DNA of 35,252 nt. Source: Heterotrichella gracilis (lineage: Eukaryota > Sar > Xanthophyceae > Tribonematales > Xanthonemataceae). The stretch is taken from the NCBI GenBank assembly GCA_032358255.1, contig JAULBX010027650.1:1-35252 (forward strand), written 5' to 3'. The notes beneath the pieces are model-generated. The model saw only the letters and a list, made by a program, of their open reading frames with translations, was not told the DNA's origin and searched no databases. Made by a program: the position numbers and the translations under genes. Shown here one piece after another: positions 15,001 through 27,000 of the stretch (the first letter of the stretch is position 1; each line of letters starts with the position of its first letter).

Positions 15001-18000
15001 GAGCCAATTGTGATGCATTTCTGCACTGTGCGATCCTTTGCCAGATGCTGAGTGCACCTTTGCTATGACATGTAGAAGCACATGCAAAACCAGGCCAAGT
15101 ACGAGTTTGCAGCTCATCAATGCAGTGTAATCAATTGCCACCTCACCATACTGATGTCTTCACAGCAGCCGATCAAAACCCCAAAATAGCAATTTCCAAG
15201 TGATCACACACCCAAAAAAATCAGTTTGTAACCAATCATACCCAACACCTACCAAAGTAAACACCCATCGACTGCGACGGGAAGCCGCGGTTGCTACTCG
15301 AAAGGCCGGTGAGATCGGCAACCCCACCCAGCCCGTTGGTGGCGGTGTTTGCCAGGAAGCGGTAGTAGCCCTCTGTGGGCAGCTGAGGCAGCGTGATGGC
15401 ATAGTAGTTGCTTTTGGATATCTTCTCAGAACCACCCACAACCGATATGGCTGTGGCAGAGACGGTTCCCCCGCAGTCTTGCAGCGGTGCACCGCTACTG
15501 ATGGTTCCAGAGCTGCAAGTCAGGCAGAAAATCGCGTGGCTCACTACTTGGGTGGACTAACTTGGGACCTGTTCTAGTGTCAAGGAGACTCCTTATGGCT
15601 CATACGGTGTGGGTAACTCTGGTGGACTGAGGTTAGGACCTAATCTTGTGTCAACGAGGTTAAGATTTCAGAATGTCGAGCATGGGATCAAAAAAAACCA
15701 TGCAGCGCACTCGCTTGGATCACATGAAATGAATATGTCTCAGGTGAGGTTTTATTCAAAAGCACAGCTGACCACTTTTGAGGCTCACACTGTCTGCTTA
15801 AGGAAGCTGGCGATGGAAATCATGTGTTCCCCTATAGTCCATGACAGATCCATACATAATGGAGTGATTGCAGAAAATCGATGGATGATCACATGTAATC
15901 ATATCGTATGTGACCATGTGCAATTTGTATGAGACTAACATGTCACCAACTAGACGGTACCATGGGCCTCAAAAATGGATTGCGTATTTGTTGTTTTATT
16001 TATATCTACTTTTACACATGATCTCGCCCACCTGCACGAGAAGGTCATTCCCGTTAGCGAGGCTCCATTAGGGTTGATCCGCACATAGAGCACCGGAACC
16101 ATGACGTTGTTTTCGTCGCTGTAACTGCACTTGACATAGTCAGGGGAGCCTGAGAATGCGTCTATGTAACTCTTGTCACTGAAGACTGCAAAAGAAACCT
16201 GGGGCTTGGGGGCGACATCTGCGAGAGGGGGGAGGGGTGCGCAGGGCAAAATCAAACGAGCTGGCCAGAACCTGAATATGCTCTGCAGACATCAGCTTTG
16301 CATGCTCAAAATCCAGTCTGCTTCACGATTGAGGGTTCACAATCCACAGGTTCAGGTGAAAGTACATTCAAGACACAGCAGGCACGCAAACGCATGCATA
16401 CGAATCACAGAATCCATTGCAGGTACGCTACCGCATCAACAATGCACCCATGCCGCTTCCCAACAACCACTCACAGCTGTAGTTGGCCCACGCCACCGTC
16501 TTGGTGACTGACATGTAGCGCACGCTCACGCTGAAGGTGTACATCGCCTCGGGCTGCAGGCCCGACATGCTGGCGGCCTTGGTCACGGCAGGGCCAAGGA
16601 AGGGGCGGGGGCGCGCCAGGTAGTTTTGGTTTATGCCGAGGCTGACCTGCGGAGCCACGAAGGGGTACGATTATAGACTTATGTTGGGGTATGGAATTGA
16701 GCCTTGATGTAAATGTGTATGCAACAATTGATGATAATTACTGCCTACTTTTAACCATTGTTCTTATCATAGTAATCAATTATCTGCTCATTTATTTACC
16801 ACCACCGGTGGCCACTTTCCACTGCATCCATCACTCACATCTGCCTTTGTGCATGGTTGCAGACTGGCAAAAGGGTTTGGAATTAGGGACGAAAAACCAA
16901 CAGCCCCGTCCAGTAAGTTCCCAGGCGCTGAAAATTTGCATTGCAGTGCAAATGTATAAAAACAATAGTGATATTTAAGTGGTATTTAACCCTAAACAGT
17001 GCCTGGGTTTATAAGGTACCTGTACATCCCCTGGGATGGATGCGCCGGGTGTTGAGGACGACACAGAAAAAACCGCATACATCTTGTAATCGTTACTGTC
17101 GTACGGCTTCTGGTAGACCCCGTTCATATCCACAGTGAAGCTGACGCTGACTTTGTCTTTTTGAACTGAGTCTTGAGTGACTGAGTTGATGGTGATGTTG
17201 CCCTCGCCTGCAGGAGTATAATCGATCATCAATCACTCTAAACTTTAAATATATCTTTTATTTGTTATATACATGAAAATGATATATAGCGCATTCATTT
17301 GTAGTTTTATTGTACTTTATCACCCTAACCCTTACCCTAACTGTAACCCTGAACTTGTGTTTAAGTTGCTTGTCATGCAGTGTATGACGGACATTGATGG
17401 ACATATGTGCAAGCTCATTGCAATGCGGTTTGACTACACCGTCCAATTACGCATGTGACTGGTGCAAATCCGCCGTATTAGCCTTAGCAATATATGGCAG
17501 GTTTAAGCAAAAACGCCTGATATGTGTGCCCCTTAACATCCGCCCTACCTACGCATGTTATGGTGGCTGTGCGCGACAGCACCCGCTTGCCATCCGTGCT
17601 GCAATAGAACTTGGCGGTGGCGTTCACCACCCCTGGCTTGACACACATGATGTCACTGGCCAGCGCAACGCCGAATCCAGGCCAGGACGATGTGTCTCCT
17701 TGCGCGTAGGTGAAAAGGGAGGAGTCGGAGGTGAAGGTGGTGAGGGGGTGGTCGTCCGAGGCGGGGGCAATCACGCCATCGCCAGTCGCGACCTGGGGCA
17801 CGGGGGGTAAAGGTCAAGAGGTAATGGGAGGTTGCAAGCTGATTGGAAAGATCCAAATGCAATCTGAAGTGGTGGAAGGCATTTGGTCAATGCTGTTGGG
17901 TCTCCAAAGAGTTGAAAAGGGCATTTTAGGGTTTTAGCTCTGCCCTGCCATGCACGGACTCCCATTGTCCTGCTTGTTTCCCTATCCCAGATAAGGGTTT

Positions 18001-21000
18001 CAAATGGGTTTTTAGGTATTGGAGTGTCCCCCACCCACCTTGAACGCCACCCAGGTGTCATGTTTCTGGCCGTTGCAGTCAGTGGCAGTGGCCTTGAGGT
18101 TGAAGGGTATCTCGTTGTACCCTACCAGTAGGGTTTGGTCTGGGAGGTCGAGGGCGGCTGGCGCAGCGGCAAGAGCAGTGGCTGCATAGGCGGGGGAGGG
18201 GTGGGGAGGGGGTTTGAATTCAAGGGGTGCTGGGAACAATACCCTTCCCATACATGTCAGGCATGCCAAACCAACGAATCCCCTTCTGCAGTCCAAGCTC
18301 AGAATTACCACACATGGGAAGGCGCGATTGCAATGGTAAGGGGTGCTCGGCTGGTGATAAAACCCTAACAAGGGTTTTTGCACACTGCCAGTGGCACCGT
18401 ATGCACCACATGTATGCACCACGTGTGTGCACCACGGTATGCAGGGTTGTTGCACCCAACACTGGCCACCAAGGGAGGGTTGTATAGGCATGAAGGGGTA
18501 GGAGGGGTCCACTCGCCCATGTACGCTTCAAACACGGCTGTTCTGCACATTCTGCATGTAGGGTTTTAGACATCTACAGCTCTTAAATTGGGGCTTTGCG
18601 CTGCTTCAACTACACTATTCTGCATACTCTGCATGTAGGGTTTCACACATCTACGGCTTTGCAGCAGGGCTTTGCAGCGTTTAAAAGCGGGGCGTTCACT
18701 CACCAGGCACTGTGTAAAAGTAGGTCGACTTGCCCTCGACTTTGTTTCCATTCCAGGTGGCCACGGGGTTGAAAATGTATGTGGAACCCGACACCAGGTT
18801 GCCGACCTTGACAATGTATGTGTTGACATATCGTGTGAGGGCAATTGGCCAGGTGGCAAGGACAGTGGGATCTTCTGTAGGGACGCCACCTGGCGGGTTG
18901 CTGCCAGCATGCACCTCGATTGCCCACTGCACAACCAAAAAATTCAATTGAAGAGAGTTGTGTTGTGAATTTGGTTGGAATTTCAATGTTTTAATTTGTT
19001 GCTAAATCCTGGCAGTCATGGTGATCACCGTTTCTACCGACCATTCTGTCATAAACTGGAATGATAATACGCGGATACTACATGGTGTGCCTATAGCAGG
19101 CGATGCCAGACCTTTGATGCAATGATCCGTGCAAACGTCTGGTGTGTTGGGGTTTGGCAGCTCATCAGCCATGCATCCCATCCCATGTCAAATATACAAA
19201 TAGATAAATAGGTAAATATCGTCCATAATATGGATGATATGGATATCGTCCATAATATGGACTCCAATATCATATATCACCGGTGTTTTCGTGCTGTGCC
19301 ACTCACCGTAGGCCCTGGGTTGGCCCCCCAGGGCGGGCGAATGGCCAAGAATGATTGGGACTCCCAATCAATGTTGATTGTCACCGAGATCTGTGCTGTG
19401 GTGTCTGATTGAAGGGGGTCGAACACGTAGTAGTTGATTTTGGCCGCCGAAGCGGCGTCTGCGGGACATTGGAGTGGAGTAAGTGGAACTACATGAACGG
19501 ATGGATTGACACACAGCGCTTGGTGCAAGGGAATGAACCGTACTAAATGTATAACCGTACGCAATTGTTGACTGGAACCCTCAGATTGTGACATATTTCA
19601 GGTTGTGACAAATTTTGCAGGTTTGCCCCACACACTGTCCTCCAGGGCAGGCTACTATTATTCCTATTATTTTTACTATTATTATTTTAAGTTTGGTTTT
19701 TGGTGCGCTCCTCCGCAACTCACAAAACCCACAGGGCCTCACCTATGCAATTGATGTACATGACACCACTGTGTGCTGGGGAACCATTTGGAACTGCTAC
19801 GCTGGCCGTGTAGTCCCCCTGCCCGGGCTGATTGCATCTCCAACTCCCGGGATTTTCTGGCCACCCCAGCGTTGCCAATCCCTTGGAGTTTGTTTTGACG
19901 GTGAGAGTGGAACCTACTGGGACGTTGAGCAGTCCGGCGGGGCGGTTGGCAATGTCTCGCGTGAAAATCTCCCTCTCATACTGCACCCAGTGACGTTGTT
20001 TCATGATTGTATAACGCACAAATGTCTACTTGTGGTGATGCAAGCAATGAAGAATGGATATATATTGGGTGGATTATAAACATTCTGGTTCGTTTGGAAG
20101 GAAAGCGCTAGCGGACGGTGAAAATGCATGGCAAGGAAGGAGGAGAATGACCGCAAATTAATGCTTTCTTTCCGCCAAATGGATTGCAAGAGATCAGCAG
20201 GTAGTGCCCCTCCCCTCCTCGGGGCATCAAGGCTTCACCTTCAACATCATAGGGTTTAGGGTCATACTTAGAAGCCTGTCCCACCTTGAATGTCACCGCA
20301 ACGTTGGCCTCCGGCTTCCAGTTGCACCCATCGCACGTCATCACACTCACGTTGGCCTTCCACTCTACACCACTCCCACCATAAAACCCGATGAACGACC
20401 CTATTGCTCCCATGAAGGTAGGCTCGGTATAGTGCCCTGAGCAGGTGCAAACCACCGGAGGGGGCACGTAGTGGTCGCACAACGTGAAGGTGCTGCCCAC
20501 ACGGGTGAGGTCAAGGCTGCATTGCTGGCCGTCGCCCGTGAGGGACCCGTCGTCACAGTAGCTGCCGCAATCGGCAAAATCCTTGGGGCAGCGGGCCCAG
20601 CACTTGGCGAAGAAGATGTCGGGTGCCCTAGAGAGGCAAGTTGCACAGTTATACTTTAAGCTGCATGTGTTAATTATTTCATAATTGTATTTTAAATTAT
20701 TTTATTTTAAGTATTATATATTTTAAGGAGGCTTAGTTGCACAGTTGTTTTTAGGGATGTACAACGCATGTCCACATGCAGCTTACGGCATGTACATGTG
20801 CACATGGAAGGCATGTGGATACGTGGTATTGAAAATGATTGCTCGAGTCAACCGCACCAATCGGGACACTTTCCATAGCACACGGCGGCTTCATTGTTCA
20901 TGCCGGGGGGGCAGTCCTTGCCACCTGCGCACGCAATGAGACACACCATGAGTACCATGAGCCATCATTCATGGTAACTCAGCCGGTAGACGGATGTTGA

Positions 21001-24000
21001 TCATTCATTGGGGCACTCAAAGTGGTAGTACATGCATGCATGTCTAGAAATGTGGCGGCACATGTGCTGACATATAAACGAGGATATGAAACTAAAGCTT
21101 GCTCTTAGTAAACCTCATATGGGAGATGGTTGGGGCCAGTCAAGTCGTACTGCATGAAGATATCCTGCCCGCATGCGGAACCTAGCAAAGCAACATGGCA
21201 AACATGAATATCAAGATGAAAGAACGAGTCAACCAAAATTAGTATGTTAAGGTTTGAGCCTCACCTGTGCTGGAGCAAGGTTGTGTGAAGAAGTCCCAGC
21301 CACTACCACAATTCCAGCAAATCCCGGCAACATCTGTGCCGCCATTGGCACAGTTGCCGCAGTTGGGATTCAACAGGGAGCAGGAGCTTCGGAATTCAGA
21401 GTCCTTGGTGCAGTAGCCTGCATTAATGTTCAAAAGCATCAAAGTGACTTCTTGGCTTGAAACAATCACTAGTAGTTATGACGGCAACAACCCGCAAAGG
21501 TTTGGGCTGACACAACAAAATGTCACGCATGTACGTACAAAGGCTCCCAACCCTTGTAACCTAAACCCTCCAGCCCCCAGCACACACCCTTCATGAAGTG
21601 ATCCGTGAAAAACGCAACCAGCTTGTTCTTTATTGAGTTGAGCACCCCGTCCATGTTGGATATGCCCAACCTCAGGTCAATTTTAACGTCGACGCCAAGG
21701 AGTGTGAGGTCAGCAGCAATGCGCATGAACACCTGCCGATGTGAGATTAGTGATCAAACAAAGCATGAAAACGAGTGAGTTTGCAATGAGAAGGATGATG
21801 TATGCTGGCCCATTAAATGTTGTTAAAGTCAACAGCGAGGCGCATGAACATCTGCATTTGTTGAAGTTAGTTGAACGCTAATCTATGACAGCTTATACAA
21901 CTAAAGTGCTTGCACTTGCACTTGCCTCCGATTTGGTAATCTTGAGCTGCACAGTGGCAGTGTTGAATGAGAAGCCGTTGTGGAAATTGATGCCCAATTT
22001 AGAGAGGTCGATGCCCAGGGCGCTGCGCACGGTACGATGCAGGCTTAGGGTAGGATCCATTTTTAAAGTTTTGAAGTCAAGGATTGATGTGTTCGGGTCA
22101 TGTGTCAAGGCAAAATTTAGTTTGAGGTGGAGGGTTTGAGGCTGGAGCCGGTATGGCTTGGCTCAGCAAATCATTGTATCACAAATAAACATATGTAGGC
22201 CTATGTGATCTGTTGCTGCACGGGCTTCCAGCTTGTACAAAGTTTTACTCCATGGTTGGCTTGGAATGCTTGTATTTCATTTTAAAATTTGTTAGTCCCA
22301 TTGACTTTCTATTGCATAGATACATGTTGGGGATGGTGGTGGCTTCAACCTAATGCAAGCCCTAATAAGGTTTGTACCCTTTGAGAGTCGCCATTTCCAT
22401 TTGACCCAAAAGATTGGCAATGCAACGTATGACAAAACCATCAACCCAGAATCTCTTGACATCTCTTGATATCTCACGTAGAGTACAAAGTGGCACTCAA
22501 TTGTCAACAACACTGTGGATGAGGGTTTTGTTTAGAGCGATGCGTACTTGCCAACATCGTTTTGGACTCCGTCCAACACCGATCTGATGGAGCTCCCCTG
22601 CAGGCAGTGAGGGGAGGTATTGAGCACATGGCTAGAAGGGGTCATGGTCGGGATTTGGGAACATGTAGAACATGTGGGTATGTCAACCTGGGTATGGGTC
22701 TAGTGTGTTACATTTCTCAAGCAGCGTGTCTATCACATGTCTCAAGCTACATGCATATCACATGTCTTGGTGTGTCGAATTCACATGATCGTTTCCTTGA
22801 AGACACCTGCTATACAACCGCATGCCCCACATCAAGCGAGGCCATAGACTCATACACACAAATACTTTTGTTCCATACTTTACATTTTGGTATTTTGAAT
22901 GATGGTTCATGCGATTATCTGAAACACTGTACGCACCATGTCCATGGAGACGTTGAAATCCACCCCTTGCGTGTCCATCTGGAAAAACACGGTGGAGCTG
23001 ATTCCCAACATCTTGATGCTTGCATTCAGTTTGAAGCCCTGGTCTATGTACACATTCGGCACCCGCGTCGCGACACGCTGCGTGGCGCAGGTGATGGCCA
23101 CGTTGGAGAACTGGAGGTTGAGCGGGCCAAGGCTGGCACTCACTCCAAGGGACTTGAGCGCGTTCTCCAGGTCAAAAGAGCCGATGGCCACCTGCAAAAG
23201 GGGTGGGGGGTTGCTCCCATGCACAAATTCTCCACGTCAATGTTATGGGTGCAACGCCAAAGTAGGTGCGTGCTGAGCATGACACGATGCACCAACCAGA
23301 TAGGGAAAAGTCCTGTGCCTGTACAGATATACCCCTAAATAAGGGTTTACTAGAACCCTAGATAAGGGTTTACTGGCAATTCCAATACCCATAGATAGGG
23401 GTTTACTAGAACCCTCGAGAGGGAGGCTAATCCCTGCAGGGCCCTGGAATCCCCTATAACGCTAATACTGTAGCTGTATAGCAGCTATAGCACAGCATGG
23501 CAGGGGTACCGTAACATGGCTAGACCAGGCTTCTGGAATGTTGTAGAGCAGCGTTACCAGTAAGCTATATAAAGGCACAGAGCCAGCAGAAGCCCGACTT
23601 CTTAAGTTTATTCCTGCGTGCATTTTGCTTTGTGCACTGAGAATGCCGCTAAATGGCCACCATGCCTGAAATTTTAAACCATACACCCTTAGCCTCCCGC
23701 TCACCGAGAAGCCAAACCCGCCCGCGGTTTGGTCGTACACCATGGTTGTGTTGGCGTCCACCCCCACAATGCGGGTGGAGGCATCGAGGTAGAAGGACTG
23801 GATGGAGGTGGGGGCTGCACGGAGGGTGATCTTAGCCAGAAGGTACCTGCGGGTGGGGTGGGGAGGGGGGTGGGTAGGGTGGGGGATCACCACAAGACGT
23901 TGGTGGTGGTGCTAGATCTAGTGACCTCACATGAGGGGTTGTAAAGGCCAACAAATGTGACATGGCCTATGAGAAGGTTATTATGATGGGCTGACCACGC

Positions 24001-27000
24001 GTGTGGAGAGCAAGATGCCTATGATCAATAGGATGTATATACGGCTCAAAGCAAGATGCGTACGATCAATAGGAATTACATTTATGAGGTTCAAAAGGGG
24101 CTGTCTGACCCTTATAAGGGTTTCAGAGGGGCTGCCTGACCCTCACTGTCACTGCCCAGGCTCACCTGACAACAATGAAAGGGAAGTTTTTGAACCCCAG
24201 CTGACTCAGCACCTCCCCTTGCAGGGTGATGGAGGTGCCTGTGCTCCCCCCTTCCACACGAGCCCCGATGGCAAATGCCACATCTGCAGGTGGGAAACCA
24301 GCAGCGATCTAACAACAACACCCGCTGAGTACAAATCAAACATGTGTTTGAGGATTGGCCGCCCTCTGAGCTTTGATAGGCCCTCATACAAAGTGCGTGC
24401 GTTTTCAACCACTGATGGCACCTTCAATAGCACAGCCATTACATGCTCATGCAAAGGGACACCAAACCAATTCCCCGGTATGATAAACATCGTGCATATA
24501 CATTGCACTTCAATGTGCACGCATGTACACCCACATGGTCCCCAGCCTGCAAAGGAATGCACAAACGAGGGTTCATACCCTGCATACACTGTACAAGTGG
24601 CTCCCACTAAGAGCCACTTTTAGTAGATGAGCAAGGAGTACACGCACCGGTTGGGTCGAGGATGTCTATCCTGATGGTGGCGCTGAAATCTGCTTGCAAG
24701 TAGAACGCAATGTCCTGGCCGGAGCGGGCTTGCAGGCCAAAGGCAAAATCCACCTGCAAACCGTGGCACCTACCCTCAAACCCTATCCCCTCACAAAACA
24801 CCACATTGCTTCCCATCACATCAAAGAACATCGCTTGACATCGCAATGTCAAACCGGTTTAAAGATATCTCATCAAGCCGCTCTCGATGCTTGTAAACGG
24901 CATGGCATATTACAAGATTTTATTTGACAGTCACATTTAGGGAGCCAACCCGGGCTCGCAAGATAAATTATGGAAAGAACAAGAAGATGAAGCATTTATT
25001 CAATACTATTTTATCTTCCATTTTACCTTTCTTAACTTCCATTTTATTTCATTCTTTTTGTCACACTTTCTCTATGAATTCTACCCGCCACCCCTCCCCC
25101 TCTCAACCCACCATGGAGGGCCCCACAAAGGGTGCGCCCGCGTCAAACACCCACGTCTTTTGCAGCGCCAGCTGCACCGCGTTGGTGTTGGGATCCACTG
25201 TAAGGCTGACGTCAGATGAGCTGAGGCTCAGCGCATTAAGCACGTCGAGGACTGCCTGCTTGCCGCTCAGGTCGGGGACTGCTGCAATCCCCAACTTGCG
25301 GCCCGACCTGCAAGGGGGGTGGGGCAAAGGGAAGTGGTTAAACGATATTTATGGCATGGTGTGACTGCTAGTAATGTGACAAGCTTAATTAGGGCAAAAA
25401 CAAAAACCACTCATGGTGTGCTATGTAACGTTCCTGGTCATCTAGAATTGAGAAACCAACACATAAATAGCGAATGAAAAGAACTAAGAGTGAAACACAG
25501 CACAACAACGTGATGGGGGGCATATTAAGGGTGTAGGCGCGTACTTGTAGGAGACCACCACCGAAGTAAATGTGACCGGGTCCAAAAAGTCCAGCACCAC
25601 GCCCGGGGTGTCGGGCCACAATGTGGAGGCAATCGACCTGACGTTGATGGCGCCAGTGGTGATTGTTAGCTGCACCTTTGGGGTACCCTTGGCTTGGGCA
25701 GCGGCTGAGGCAAGGGCTGCCACCACCGACACAGGCACATTTACAAGCACGCCTGCGTGAGAAAAGGTAGATATTTGGGTAAATGAATGGTGAAGAGATG
25801 ATCAGTTTGTGGTTACACGAACATGCATGCGCTGCACATGGGCCCAAAATACAGAGATATATAGTTCGACATTATGTTTCAAACAGTCGGACTAGCAAAG
25901 TGCGTCTACACTGATGCTCCAAAGGATAACGTATGAATGCCTGGATTTTGATGTTGGGCTTTAACTGTGATTTAAAGCATGAGTATATTAATTGAGGCCT
26001 GATGTCTATGTGCACCAAACTCCTTTTAAGCTTCTTTTTTACACCCTGTTGGCTCGAACCTGTCAGTGTTCCCTTCAGCCCCACGCCACTCTTTGCATTG
26101 AAGCTGGCGGAGGTGATGGTGAGGTGGTCTATGGGGGAGAAGGACCCTTGCCACTGCACATGAGCACGATACACCAGGTGTGAGTATGCATACAAACTGC
26201 AGTCTGATAATAGTAATTGTAGTCCGTATGGTTTGGTGGTTGATTGTATGACCATGATGATTTGGACCTCATGTGTGCCAAATTGATAACAACTTAACAA
26301 CAACAGATGATCCAATTGAGAAACCTGCTTTGAACACATAAATGCACACATTCAATCCTCAAACAGATTGGCCAGCTGCAGCTAGCTGGGCCTAAGAAAA
26401 TCATGGAGGCAATACATTTATGCACACGTTATATCAATAGCCGCACATTGGTTGATCTGTCCTTCAAACAAATTGGAGTAATTGGAGGGAAACCTGGGCA
26501 ACCAGTTTCAGCTTCAAGTTTTTAGGTTTAGGTTTCACAGAATAATGATGAAAAGCCTGCCGCAGTCCAAAGACCATGGGCAATTCCCGGATGGAGCGAT
26601 TTCCGGTCCAGGGGGGGCGTTAGGTATTAGGTTGAAGGGTGTGACCGTCGTGAGTTTTAGATTCTAGGGCTCAGGGGTGTGGTACCCACCGCGATGGAGA
26701 CGTCAGCCTGGATGCTCCCCGTAGGCCCCATGACCATGAGCTGGGCTCCCACACCGCTCACATGCAGATCAGGCATGCTGATGGTGGTAGACACATACAC
26801 CCCCGGGCCAAGCAGGCTGTTGTCTGGCATCTTGTAGCCAGTGTAGCCGGCCTTGGAGGGCACGTACTGGACCTGAATGAATTGTAAAAAATTATGTAAG
26901 GGGTAGAATATTGAGGACTTCAATAATTCACAGGACCTGGTAAAATAGCGTGTTGTGAGTGATCAGGTGCATCGTAACGTGGGCCTAAGCCGCTGCCAGG

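Larger units (their letters stand above)
12089..19980 (-). other. C-terminal chain of small, apparently beta-rich domains of the giant protein
   Basis: Exons 29-40 encode about 920 residues in units of roughly 110-125 residues, mostly two exons each. Intron phases alternate 0 and 1 through exons 29-35. One unit type ends in motifs such as ITCVG, LTCAG and INCIG. The other carries Tyr/Phe-rich strands such as YTFSVSVRYMSV and STYFYTVPG. The pattern suggests alternating Ig- or fibronectin-like beta-sandwiches, but no named domain can be assigned by eye. Confidence 0.5.
21588..25307 (-). other. Divergent middle region of the giant protein (exons 17-24)
   Basis: About 415 residues with alternating hydrophobic pattern and Asn/Asp turns, for example LSLSSSDVSLTVDPN, ITLRAAPTSIQ, FSNVAITCATQ and KMLGISSTVFF. 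It lacks the FDW and LWP landmarks of the upstream modules, and may be degenerate modules or a different domain. The two GC-AG introns are here. The acceptor of exon 23 (22161) is chosen because it is the one that keeps frame with a GC donor at exon 22. Confidence 0.5.

Noticed and set aside
20858-20924. Giant-gene exon 27 starting at 20924
   Set aside because: That acceptor puts the exon in a frame with a stop; the AG eight bases further in (exon start 20916) restores one frame through exons 26-28.
22562-23338. 258-codon plus-strand open frame
   Set aside because: It is the antisense shadow of giant-gene exons 21 and 22, whose minus-strand frame and splice sites are coherent.
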